Assembly (NCBI RefSeq): GCF_030253575.1
Contig: NC_080567.1
Span: 28,842,501 to 28,906,500 of the forward strand
Reading direction: 5' to 3'
Length of the DNA: 64,000 bases
Source of the DNA: Rhododendron vialii
Taxonomy: Eukaryota > Streptophyta > Magnoliopsida > Ericales > Ericaceae
In this document: in pieces, positions 1 through 10,109 of the stretch
Layout: each line of letters starts with the position of its first letter
Numbering within the stretch: position 1 is the stretch's first letter
Program-made: the position numbers and the translations under genes
The notes under the pieces: generated by a model
What the model was told of the DNA's origin: nothing
The model's input: the letters and a program-made list of their open reading frames with translations, nothing else
Database searches by the model: none

Positions 1-90
1 GAGGTTTGTTTAGTAAATAACTTAGCTCGGCTCGTTAAGGGCTCGGCTCGTTAAGGCTCGAGCCGAGTTTAAACTCAAAATTTTGACCAT
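1..90. repeat. GAGCC/CTCGG-rich dispersed repeat end
   Basis: The window opens inside a stretch with repeated CTCGGCTCGTTAAG and CTCGAGCCGAG words. The same vocabulary fills the inserted element at 16189-16818 and degenerate stretches near 42180-42450 and 63596-63840. It is probably the end of one copy of that DNA-transposon family, cut by the window edge. No coding content is seen. Confidence 0.4.
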
Positions 91-151
91 GCACTTTAGC
101 AGAACCACAAACTACAAAACTTGAGAAAATAATTTCGTAGAACTTACCAAG

Positions 152-402
152 AGTGGAGTCGCTGGAGGTGGCGAACGGGATGAGCTTGGAGTCGAGCAAC
201 TCGCAGGTCGAGGAGAGTTGGAGGTGGCAACACAAACGGCTTTGCCGCAGGACTCCTCCTTTTGGTCGATGGAGGAAATGATGCGCCAGGAGGCGCGGCG
301 GGCGCAGATGACGTTCTTGTAGGCGATGGAGAGGAGGTTGCGCTCCACCACGGTGAGCTCCTCGGATTCGTTCAGACTGGAGACCTTCTCCATGAACTCA
401 AC
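152..402 (-). pseudogene. 14-3-3 protein gene fragment, frameshifted
   Basis: On the minus strand 244-402 encodes a block that matches the start of a 14-3-3 (phosphoserine/threonine-binding adaptor) protein: VEFMEKV, then [28 protein letters not shown] and QKEES. These are the helix-2 to helix-4 signatures of the family. Homology resumes in a different frame at 152-205 with [17 protein letters not shown], which corresponds to the LLDSRLIP segment. About 15-20 residues between the two blocks are missing. A GTAAGT splice donor follows the second block. The expected N-terminal helix 1 and everything after the donor (target-binding groove) are absent. The fragment therefore looks like a decayed genomic copy rather than a working gene. 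A working copy would carry the missing exons, and none are visible in the window. Confidence 0.75.
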
Positions 403-680
403 AGATCCTTGGCGAGAGAGAGAGAGGGGGAGGGGAAAGTAAAACAAGAGAAAGAGTGAAGAAAACAAAGATTTTAAATTTAGTGAATAGTAAATTTTAC
501 CTCATATTTTTCTCTCATTTTTCTTCTTTTTTATTTTATTTTTATTTCTTTTCCTTTCTATAAGTTTCAAACAGAATTAGGGATATTTACGTGGGTTTCA
601 AATTTTGAAAACAAAATCATAGTTTTACCAAAATGCCATTTGTCACTTTTACAGAATTGCCCTAAATCAGATTTGATATT

Positions 681-935
681 TACTGAAATGCCATCTTTGT
701 TCTCAGCCCCAATATGACACTATTTACGAAAATGCCATCCAAAAGTTAATTTGTGAAAGGGTTAGAATTAGACCGTTGGATTTGTAGAAATGGATGGTTG
801 AGATTTATTTACTGAAATGCCACCTTTGTCAGCCCTAATATGACACTATTTACGAAAATGCCATCAAAAAGTTAGTTTGTGAAAGGGATAGAATTAGACC
901 GTTGGATTTGTAGAAATGGATGTTGATATGGTCTT
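681..935. repeat. 129-bp tandem duplication (2 copies)
   Basis: Two near-identical units start at 681 and 810. Both contain TACTGAAATGCCA, AATATGACACTATTTACG, AGAATTAGACCGTTGG and TTTGTAGAAATGGATG. They differ by a few substitutions and small indels. No coding frame is maintained through them. Confidence 0.8.
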
Positions 936-1818
936 GTGTTTTATTTGCTGCCCTAGACGTTGATATTAGATATAGATATTGAAAACCAGGAGGTCGTTTT
1001 CCGCGATGGTTTTCCAGGCAAGTAGTCTCCACATGAGTTTCATATACTCCAGTATTCTTTATCTCAAGTTAGGAGCGAGCAGGAGTAATTAACGGATAAC
1101 ATGCATCCTCTCGTTTGAGCATCTCAATCGCTTGATACTGTTTAAATTGTTTTTTTTTCCATGAATAAGGGCAGTTTTTCTACCCAGATCCAGTTTTTTG
1201 GACCAAGCTAGCATAGGTTTTTATTTATTTATTATTATCTTGTTTCATAGGAGTATTTGTTTTGGTTGTTGCTAATCAAGTGGAACCTTCCGGCCATCTA
1301 TCTTGTGTGAGTTTCATAAATTCCTGATTTTAAGCAATGTATGTTTTCTCGTTCAGGCCTCCTTTTTAGTTATTATTCTCTTGTTGCGAGGGGAAAAAAC
1401 AATCCCAAAACGATTCGGATCACTTTTGAGACCTGCTTTCCCCCCTGACAGCAGCCCACCCCTCCCCCTTCTGCTCCTCCCACGGCCCATTTAGATTTTT
1501 TTTTTCCTTTTTCCTCTTTATTTCCTTTTCGGTTAGAATTTTTTTTTTCGTTTTTTTCATTTTATTTCCTTTTCTTTCCTTCCACTTTAAATCTTTTTTT
1601 TATTTTTTTATTTTTCAATTATTTTCTTTATTTGTTTCTTTTCCATTTACCACCCTTTTTTTTTTTTTTTGGTTAACTCAAATTCTATTTTCAATTAAAA
1701 TTGACTTTATACTTAATAAATTTATATTATTTTAATTAGTTAATTAATTAGTCTTAACAATGAATAATAAAAATAACTTGTGACGAACAATAATAAATTG
1801 AAATAAAATTTTATTTTA
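936..1818. other. AT-rich spacer without a gene
   Basis: This stretch is mainly T-rich low-complexity sequence (especially 1490-1680). I see no coding signal, RNA gene or clear element ends in it. Confidence 0.5.
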
Positions 1819-2508
1819 TTATAATTGAGTACATATTGTCAAAACATGAAAATACATAAAAACACAAATTCTAATCAATATCTCCTCCAAATGCTGCTCC
1901 CGCGTGTTTATACCCATTACTTCGTACCACAATTGCAAACGTGTTCCATAACTGGCAGCCCATCCTTTAGCTTCGTCTGATGCATGCTCCTCCCACCATG
2001 TTGGGATGAGTGGTGCAGGGTAATGAGATTCTAAGAAAACTTGCACGAAGTAATTGTTGTTAACACGGGCAATAGCAATTTCCCGGCGGTATTCGACTGG
2101 AACTGGAGGGGGCCTCAATGACAAATGAGTAAAACAACCGTAAACATCATCATCAAATGTATGCAGTACAAGGTTGTACCTTGTTGCGATAACAACTCCC
2201 AAAGTCATAGCCTCCATCCAATGGTCCTTTGGTGTCGTAGGCTCGAACCAAGTCAGTAAAATTAGTAGATGATTTGCCCAATCATTTACTGGATAAATCA
2301 CACTGTATAGATCATAATTTTGTCGAATCTCTTCAATAAGCTCCTCTCGAACTCGACTCCAATCATTTTCAATATACCCGATTAGTGCAGCTATCGCCCT
2401 GAATCCACAATGATCATCACCAAGCACGTCAACAGTTTCGTTTTTTACAAAATATGAGTTTCCAAAATTCAGAGGAATTGAAGAGAAAAAGATGCAACAT
2501 TGTCCCAA
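1819..2508 (-). CDS. OTU-like cysteine protease domain, transposon-derived
   Basis: The 229-residue reading frame carries the N-terminal signature of OTU (ovarian tumour) cysteine peptidases, LGDDHCGFRAIA, at about residues 29-40. The aspartate and the nucleophile cysteine are both present. A tryptophan-rich segment follows, then a C-terminal part (EIAIARVNNNYFVQVFL) where the catalytic histidine would be expected. I see no canonical histidine directly before the NYFVQ block, although one follows a few residues later in LESHYP. OTU enzymes remove ubiquitin. In plants this GDGxCGFRA variety is mostly found in or beside Mutator-like elements and other transposons, where its role is unknown. The first about 28 residues look unrelated, so the true start or an upstream exon may lie above 2508. 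No terminal repeats were found. It may be intact or a decaying fragment; activity is uncertain. Confidence 0.6.
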   Translation of the reverse strand: MGQCCIFFSSIPLNFGNSYFVKNETVDVLGDDHCGFRAIAALIGYIENDWSRVREELIEEIRQNYDLYSVIYPVNDWANHLLILLTWFEPTTPKDHWMEAMTLGVVIATRYNLVLHTFDDDVYGCFTHLSLRPPPVPVEYRREIAIARVNNNYFVQVFLESHYPAPLIPTWWEEHASDEAKGWAASYGTRLQLWYEVMGINTREQHLEEILIRICVFMYFHVLTICTQL

Positions 2509-2751
2509 CTAATGTTACATTTTGCATGCTATTCATCATAAACTAAAAGATCCTCCTTTCATACACCAATGGCTAATAAACAACTAGCATGATACTAGTG
2601 ATTTTGTAACTACACATATACGTTATTAATGTAACAAACATAGTAATATTTCTTTGAGAGTGGGTAAATCCAATGGAATTGGAGGCAAACCATATATCTA
2701 CCATACAAATTAACTTATAATTAAACCATATCGATTGTACGTACCATGTTA

Positions 2752-2883
2752 ATTTCTTGAAGTGCTAGCTCCATATATTCCGAGACGAGATCAACCGGTG
2801 TGGCCTTAATTCGATCCGGAGCCGAGGTCACGACACCAACAACTCCTCCTTCCAGATTGACGACAGGTCCCCCATTGCAACTC
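2752..2883 (-). pseudogene. Trypsin/Do-like serine protease C-terminal fragment
   Basis: The minus-strand frame reads SCNGGPVVNLEGGVVGVVTS followed by a short PVDLVSEYMELALQ-like segment. This resembles the catalytic-serine region of Do-like (DegP/HtrA) proteases, where GNSGGP(L/V)VN is followed by a glycine-valine-rich strand. Here asparagine stands where the catalytic serine should be, and no upstream His or Asp block is joined to it. A second, more damaged copy lies at about 10110-10255 on the same strand. The assignment rests on a short motif and is tentative. Confidence 0.35.
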
Positions 2884-3046
2884 TACATTATGGTGAGTAG
2901 AATAAGATTTAAAGCCTTCATTGTCGACGTCACTCGTCACTACCTCATCACTTCAGAAACAACTACGTCCTAAAGAAAACATTCATCGACTTGGAGTGTG
3001 GAATTAATTTCCACTTTAATTACAGAGAAGAAGAGAGTGTGTGATG

Positions 3047-3050
<4 letters not shown>

Positions 3051-3101
<51 letters not shown>
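3051..3101. repeat. (GA)n microsatellite
   Basis: An uninterrupted GA dinucleotide run of about 50 bases. Apparent Leu/Ser-repeat reading frames over it are artefacts of the repeat. Confidence 0.95.
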
Positions 3102-3103
<2 letters not shown>

Positions 3104-3229
3104 GTGGGTGTGAGACCGTGATCGGTTTGAGTGAAAGACAAAGTGTTTGAGAGCACTGTGAGTGATTTTGTAATCTGTAATTTTGTTTGAATTCGTGATT
3201 CAACAAACTGTGAGTGTGTTGTGTGTGTA

Positions 3230-3790
3230 TTCCTCTCAGTGCAATTCCCTTGTTCAAGAACTCCCACTATCATGGATTCATTGTGGAGTACCTAACTGTG
3301 AAAATGCATGCTATGGTACTGATTCAGCAGAGGCTCAGATTCTCCCTGTGTCAAAGGATGCTGGTTTCTTTGGTATTTATGTTAGCAACAAAGATGATTC
3401 GGCTTTGTTCAGTTCACCGTTTTGTTTTAGTTTTGTTTTTAATCATTACTTTATTTCTTTATCCAATCATTACTCTATTTTTTCAATTTTTATTTTCTCA
3501 TCTCTCTCCTATCATTATCCCTATCTTCAATAATTACTCTATTTCTTTCTCCACCCACTACCAAAACTAAACTAAATTAAACTCTCAACCAAATACAACC
3601 GAAGAAATTTTCTTTTCAGTACGGTGGCCCATGCATGGATTTCGATTCCAACATGGCTCGTGGTGAAATTTTCTTTGGATGCTGGTTTTTGGTGTTCTAT
3701 TTTGTTACTTTCATTTGCATCGAAGGAAGCCAAAAAGAAAAAGGAAAGAATAGCAAAAACAAGCAAGGTAAATGGTCTGAGTGTCCTCCG
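3230..3790 (+). repeat. Diverged copy of the receptor-kinase 3' flank, with coding-like patch
   Basis: About 560 bp that match 26430-27010 downstream of the receptor kinase. Both copies contain GTGGAGTAC followed by a variant of ATGCATGCTATG, a patch reading DS(A/T)(E/D)AQ(I/S)LPVSK, and AGCAAAAACAAGCAAGGTAAA at the right end. In this copy the patch is flanked by an open stretch (about 3290-3420, CENACYGTDSAEAQILPVSK). The conserved residues suggest an old exon, but I do not recognise the protein and neither copy has a start or a full frame. Confidence 0.55.
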
Positions 3791-6054
3791 TTTATACGCC
3801 AGAACTCCGAACTATTGGCGCCATATATTTGTCTTCAGATTAATACCAAAATACCACTTGTTAATTTCTACTAAAAATACCAAACAAATACTACAATTTA
3901 TTTAGAGGAAATGAGTTGTTTAGAATAGTGAAAACTTTTGAACTAAATACCAAAAATACCGTTTAGTCAATAGAGTGAACTCACTTAGTGACATAGTAAT
4001 ACATGCATGCTTGCTAGTTGTCTATTCATCATCCGCGCAAAAACTAATTATTATTTCTCTATGAGAGATTTAAACAAACACACATCATTAATGGACCTAA
4101 TTAAAGATAATACGTGGCACCAAGGATGGTAGTCGAGTTCATGATGGCAACAGTGCAGGGTGAAATTAACTCGCTCCCTCTCATCGACATGATCGCAAGT
4201 TCAAACCTAAGTCATCTCATGCCCGTTCATGAGTGGGAAAAGCATTTTACAAAAACATTCTGAACTACGAAAATTCGTATGAGTGAAGATCAAGAGCGCC
4301 AACGGAGGGATTGAGAGTGGCACCAGAGGGTCTCATTGAAGGATTATTATGTGACTAAGCTTCGAACTCGATTGCTGTAGTAGTTCTCGTGAACTAGGTG
4401 CCGTGTGAGAGGGCACTCTCGTGCAACTAGCTCGCGTCCTGATGGGACTATATATGATGATGAACTATTCTTTCCGATTCAATGGCTACTTTGCAAGAGC
4501 ACCTTTCTACTAATTAAACATTCCATTTCCTACCACGCCCAAAGGGGTCACTACTCTGATTATCACTGGATGATATGTACTCTTACATAATTAGGGCCTT
4601 CTCTACATTTATAAACTTCCAACACGTCCCAAGGAAACTCTAAACTTTAACGGAAATTCGGATGGAATTATGCTCACCATATATAAATCTGCTTGTGGGT
4701 CCGTTTTGACCTTGAAACTATCAAAATTAAACCCAGGCTTTGGGAGTACTCCTCAAGGTCTGTGGTTCGATTTTTCACATGGTGAGTACTGTGAAGTAAG
4801 TAGGGGGTCATGATTGGTGTGGCCGTGCTAGCTCCTTATAGGTTTGGGTTGTGCAGTCGGGTCCATTTAGTGGCCTGACTGTAGGGTTGTTCATCTGTTA
4901 GCAAAAAAAACACACATTTTGACCGTGTAACTATTAAAATTAAAAACATTTCTATTTCGCACAATTTGCGTAACCCTTTAAAATAGTTTTTCCCACCAAT
5001 TTTGAACTGCCTCAATTGGATAACAGAACAAAAAGCTATGGTCAAAGTACCAAAACTATACAACTTGAGTCTGAATTCAAGATGGAATCAAAGTCAAACT
5101 CTTGATTATTCCTTTCAAATTGAATTCATCTAGATTTCATTGCATCCGGTGGCATATAATCACAAAATAGCCCAAAGTAGGTCAAAGTAATTAACTTGTA
5201 TTAAGGACTTAACAAACATAAATTGAATGGCCTCATGCCCAAAGTAGGTCAATTCTATATATATACTACTAGAATTGCTAAGAACAAACATTGAGAGCGG
5301 GAACATAGAACAAAAGTCGACAGCAGAATTGGATGTTCCTCCTTGGTCCTACTCAAACATAATTATGCCACCCTCTAAGGCACGGACATACTACTCTTCC
5401 TTCCCTATTTTTTTATCTCTCGTTCTATTCTAATCGGATTGGAAAATAATTATATTCTTCAATTGTTAATACTTTTTAGATGCAATATGGGTCTTATTTG
5501 ATAGATCTCAATTAATTTTATTAAAAATTTCAAAACCGGGACGGAAGGAGTATTTTTGTAGCTATTCGTCATCATGAGTATTGGGTACTTTGAGAACATT
5601 TTAATACTAGGAAAATAACTTCTTTTTTTATCACCTAGAAAAACTAAATTGTGTTGAGATTAAATTATTTATACCACCGGGTGTAAATATTTGTTTCTTC
5701 CAAATCAATTGCATTGCGACGTGACGTGGAACTGCTGTTTTAACGGCATGGCATAATGTAATTGACTTGGGAAAAAAAATGTTTACCTCGGCAGCCGTGT
5801 GAATAATTTAAATTTCAATTGTGTTTTGGTCATACATTTATCAGTCAATGTGACGTCATCGTTATTTTTGACCAAATTGAGGTTATCTAAAACGAAAAAG
5901 GAAGAGTTGACTTAAAAAAAGGTCTACGAAATTTGCCGATCGACTACGCAACCGTCACTCCAACCGTCTGTCCAGTCCCGGAGAGGAGAAGATCTTGACT
6001 CAGTCAGACAAGTGTGTACATATGGAGATCGTACATATGCATGCATGCGTCTGT

Positions 6055-6056
<2 letters not shown>

Positions 6057-6095
<39 letters not shown>
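6057..6095. repeat. (GA)n microsatellite in copy A
   Basis: A GA run of about 38 bases at the same relative position as the GA runs in copies B (12308-12376) and C (15804-15828). The locus predates the duplication and has since changed length. Confidence 0.95.
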
Positions 6096-6096
<1 letters not shown>

Positions 6097-6464
6097 GAAT
6101 GGTAGTTTATGTTGACATAGACCCTCCAACCAAGATGTTTTCATTATTGTAATGTACGATTCGGCTACTTGAATAGATACCGGATAATTTCTGGGTATCT
6201 ATTTTCACCGTCCACTAGTGAGGGAGTTTATTTAAAGTTGGGTAAAGCCTTGTATAGACCGGCTCCATTGTATTGAAGTGTTAATCACCAAATATAATTG
6301 TTAATCACCCACTCATGACGGGTGATTTTTGTTATTTATGTCTTCAACACCCTCCCTCACTTGTAGTCGTATAGGGAGCCGAATAGGGAGAACGGAATAA
6401 ACACGTGTAAATAATTTATAGTTAGGGAGATGGTGATGTTTGAACAAAGTATTTAAGGTGTAAC

Positions 6465-6690
6465 TTTACCATTTGTATCCTATAAAACTGAGACAATTTT
6501 CTGAATTCTTGTAAGAGTATAGTTACATGCACATTTTTTTAACTTACCCCCAACAAAATGTGCAACTTTAATTTTCTCTATTTATTGAAAAGTATAGTTA
6601 TTTATTAACTATCCAGATGGATCACGGATAAATCATGTAAATGCCCAGCTGTGCCACTTGCAAGCTCATTCTGAATAGGTGAAAACCGTT
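6465..6690. repeat. Dispersed repeat, second copy in receptor-kinase intron 16
   Basis: The sequence ACTGAGACAATTTTCTG..TTCTTGTAAGAGTAT..ATGCAC..ATTAACTATCCAG..GATAAATC matches 24190-24430, inside intron 16 of the receptor kinase, in the same orientation and order. It is either a small mobile element or a relic of a lost receptor-kinase copy. No adjoining kinase exon sequence was found here. Confidence 0.6.
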
Positions 6691-7129
6691 TTATCCCTTT
6701 GCTTTGTTTTTATTTAGCTTTAAGAATTCTTTCTCACAAGTTGTGCCATGGACATCAAGATACAGACGTGTCCAAAACAGTCCAATACTCTTGAGCTCTC
6801 CGAGACATACATGAGACCAACATATATCAAGCAACTACGGTTGCATCTACGCCCGGATTTGTTTCCAGACATATGTATCCCAAGCATTTTCCTTTTCTTA
6901 CTGCAGAAGCTTTCATGCTATTCAATTTTTTTGAATCTACTAATGTTGACCCTGGAAAAATGTGAATTGTGAATTGAGTGTTTATATTGTGGCATTTCGC
7001 CCACAAGATTTCATAAATAGTCCAAAAGCTTCCAAGATTTTTCTTATAAGAGTCTCTCATTAGTGGTAAAATTTAAAAAAAAAAAAAATTTAGATATTGC
7101 CTAGTACTGTACGTCCTAAGTGACGTAAT
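6691..7129. other. Spacer without a recognised gene
   Basis: Only short chance frames are seen, with no family signature. It separates copy A from the partial copy at 7130-7450. Confidence 0.4.
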
Positions 7130-7450
7130 GTCCGTGCGGAAGCTCATGTCGAAAGCATCTCAAACTAAGAGAATTACTGAGAGCGAAGATTGAGAGCAGG
7201 AACGCAGAGCAAAAAGCCACAGCGGGATTGAAGGTTCCTACTCGAGAATTATGTTCCAACAAAATATGCCGCCCTCTACGGCACTGGGCATACAATTCTG
7301 TTGAGGTAAATGAGACCCCTTTGAATCACTTATTTTTAGCTCTTCGTCATGAGTATTACGTACTTTGACAACATTTGTATCTTAAAAAAATAAGTTGGAT
7401 ACACTAAATCAAATCTATATTATGGTTAAGTTAAATAAAAGTGATACGTG
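7130..7450. repeat. Partial extra copy (A') of the duplicated segment
   Basis: Contains GTGCGGAAGCTCATGTCGAAAG, GAGAGCAGGAACGCAGAGC, a diverged CCGCCCTCTACGGCAC block, and GTCATGAGTATTACGTACTTTG. The same order appears in copies A (5260-5600), B (11510-11960) and C (13935-14400). It is the most diverged of the four. Confidence 0.65.
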
Positions 7451-9287
7451 GCTAGCTTTACGATGGTGATTTAATTAAGTCTATAGTATTATTGAATGGC
7501 TGTTTTGGCCAATTGGTTTTTTCTTTATTCAATTTTTTTCTTTGCATTTGTTAGTTTCTTTTCAATTTTTTGTGAATTATTGGTTCGTCTTGACGGGAGA
7601 ATTCAGAAAAGTAAAAAATTTGATCAAAAATAATTTTTTTTGAATAAGGACAAAAATAAGATAAAAGACGGTCTTTTGACTTATTTTCATCTTTATTCAA
7701 AAAATTTGCATTTCATCATAATTTTTTTACTTCTTTGATATCTTTCTTCGAGACAAATCAATAATCTCCAACAATTTGATGCAAAACCAACAAATTAAAA
7801 AAAGAAAAAGAAAAAGGAAGAAGAATAAAGACAACAAATAATCCAAAAAAATTAGTCTTTGCTAAGCCAAAACTATCGAATGATTTTTTTTTTGAAGTTA
7901 ATAATGGGGATTGGTGTTGGTTTAGGTACGAAAGGGTTAAGATAGTAGGAACAAAGAATAAGATCAGTTTTGACATTTAAGGGCAATTTTTTTGCCGACG
8001 TATACAATTTTTGTTTGGTTTAGTGACAATTGACTAACAGAATGGGTGAAGCGTTTACCATCTGATGAAGCGGAACCCCAAAAGCATTTATTGAAGCCAT
8101 TTGATTTAATTATGACATCTTTCAAACCATTTGATAGAAATTTAATCTCAATATAGGTTTTGTATAGAAGAAAGAATCATATTTCGATTGTGTTTTACCT
8201 AACTTTAATGTAATAGACCCCAGTCAAGAGACTTGAAATTTTGCCTGTTAAATTTTTTTTTTTTAAAGTAAGCATAGTTGGTTTGCGTTATTAGGTGTAT
8301 CTACTTTTTAATTGTATATTAATTATAATTAACATTGTGGAAGTATAAATTAAATTTACTATTTTTACACAAGAAAGCTAAGTCCAAACAAATGCAATTG
8401 ACAAAACTCCAATTGTCAAAACCCAAAATAGAAGATATTATTGAAGAAAACATAAGTATCTAGTTTTTACAAACTCGAAATATGTTGCTCTAGAAGCTCT
8501 AGAATATTCTTGTGAAATATCTAGATTTTTTTGTGAGAATTTATCACATGTGTGATTCTAGAATTACCTCAATGTTTATCTTATATGAAAATATCTTTGT
8601 ACTAGAGCCTTCCATGGAGTAATATATAATATAGGAATATGTTCTAGCCATTTTATACCCAGCCAAAAAAATATTTAAGTTCAAGTGTAATACAAATACT
8701 CTCGCTCAGCACAGCAGATTCGTAAAGCGTAAAGCGTAATATGGTTGGGGTGGTTGCAACTTAATTGCTAAATTCTCCTCACAAGATTTATCCATGGGGT
8801 GTTCGAGGTTGCAATACGTCATTCACTGGTGAGAGTTCATATTTGTTGATCTGTATTTCTATATTTGGTTTTATCTGTTTTCATAATTTTCTTTTGATTA
8901 TTTTCAGTTTTTGTTAATTTTCTTAATTTGATAAATCAATGGACTCGTTTTCAGAGTGCTTGAGGTCTTGCGTTGTAGTACAAATACAAATACAAATCTC
9001 AAGTTCCCAAAGGATATGAGAAGAATGCATCTTCCATAAAGGGAAATATGAGTTCGCCTAGTTAGTTTCTTGTAAACCCTTGTTCATTGTCGTATGACAT
9101 TTTTTTCTTTTTTCTTTTTTTCTTTTTGCAATTTTTTTTCCTGATTCATTTTTTTTTGTTTCTTCACTTGTGTTGTCCAAATCGCAATTTCCAAAGGTGG
9201 GATCCAATTTTCCTTTCTTTTTTTCCTTTCTATATTTTTTGGATTTTTTTTGTTGATCAATGTTAGGATTTGGAGGACTTTTTGTTA
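7451..9287. other. AT-rich spacer, possible LTR remnant near 8440-8640
   Basis: Mostly AT-rich with no gene. The part containing TCTAGAAGCTCTAGAATATTC and further TCTAGA/CTAGAA words at about 8440-8640 resembles copia-type LTR sequence, but I could not find paired ends or a target duplication. Confidence 0.35.
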
Positions 9288-9782
9288 ATGGTCGTGAGCA
9301 ATGAAGGGCATGTGTTGACAGCCGCTCACAACGTAGCTATAGCCGCGAACATTAAAGTTGGTGGCACTCTTCAAAAGAGGTGGGTTCTGAATGCGATAAG
9401 GGTGATTCTCTACGTATAATGATCTTAAAAAGATTGGTTGTATCCCTTTAAGACATTCCTGATAACTTTAAGATGGTGGAAGTAGATATGGCTGCGAGAC
9501 CAAGGGCAGTCTGGTGGAGCGCTCTTTTCCAACAATGGATTTGTTGTTGGAGTTATGTTTATTATAGTTGCTTGCACAACATGCGTACAACTAAAACGTT
9601 TGCTGTGCACCTTGATTTTGTCCGGGCTTTCATGCAATCAGCTTTGGAAAGGAAGGTTTATGACCCGATTGTGTTTGAGGGGCTCCATGGATCCTCTTGA
9701 AGTTCTGTTTGAAGTGCTTGCAGAAAGGGAGGAGGGGAAAGCCAAGGATGAGGAAGAGGAAGAATCCGAGGAAGAAATTTGA
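9288..9782 (+). pseudogene. Unrecognised broken coding region with acidic tail
   Basis: Three linked coding-like blocks lie on the plus strand. The first (9288-9416) opens with ATG and reads MVVSNEGHVLTAAHNVAIAA before a stop after about 42 residues; TAAH recalls the catalytic-histidine motif of trypsin/Do-like proteases. The second (9473-9697) contains AVHLDFVRAFMQSALERKVY, then a stop. The third, in another frame (to 9782), contains MDPLEVLFEVLAEREEGK and ends in a run of about 12 Glu/Asp residues before TGA. The stop codons and frame change mean no single protein is encoded unless introns join the blocks. I do not recognise a whole-protein match; the protease link is weak. Confidence 0.35.
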
Positions 9783-10109
9783 TTCCGTTATCTATCTTTG
9801 TTGGTTGATGGAGTTTTAGTTAATTCTGAAAGACTTTAGTAGTACTTGTGTAATTGCTGAGACTTTGATTCTGTTAGAAATATTTTGTTAATGCTGGGAC
9901 TTTAGTTGTTCTTGGTGTGAAGCAGGGGACGAGGTTGAATTTTTGTTAATGCAAGAAATTTGATTCTGTTAGAAATGTTTTCAGAAATTTGATTCTGTTA
10001 GAATGTTTTGTTGTCTGTTAAATTTTTTCTTTTCTTTTCTTTTCAATATTTTACTGTGTCTATATCTTTGTTATGATAATGGTAGTAGCCCCTTGTAAAG
10101 CATATCGTA

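Larger units (their letters stand above)
2757..6470. repeat. Segmental duplication, copy A
   Basis: Copy A is colinear with copy B (10110-12950), and its second half with copy C (13827-17040). Shared landmarks are the protease-like fragment, GCATGCTAGTTGTCTATTCATC near 4000, the block around CACCAAGGATGGTAGTCGAG at 4116-4620, the CCTCCTTGGTCCTACTC block at 5290-5400, the CCGTCACTCCAACCGTCT block followed by a (GA)n tract at 5940-6095, and a block ending in GTCTTCAACACCCTCCCT near 6355. Part of it (3230-3790) also matches the receptor-kinase 3' flank at 26430-27010. No intact gene is present. The simplest reading is a diverged tandem copy of receptor-kinase flanking DNA. Confidence 0.7.
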
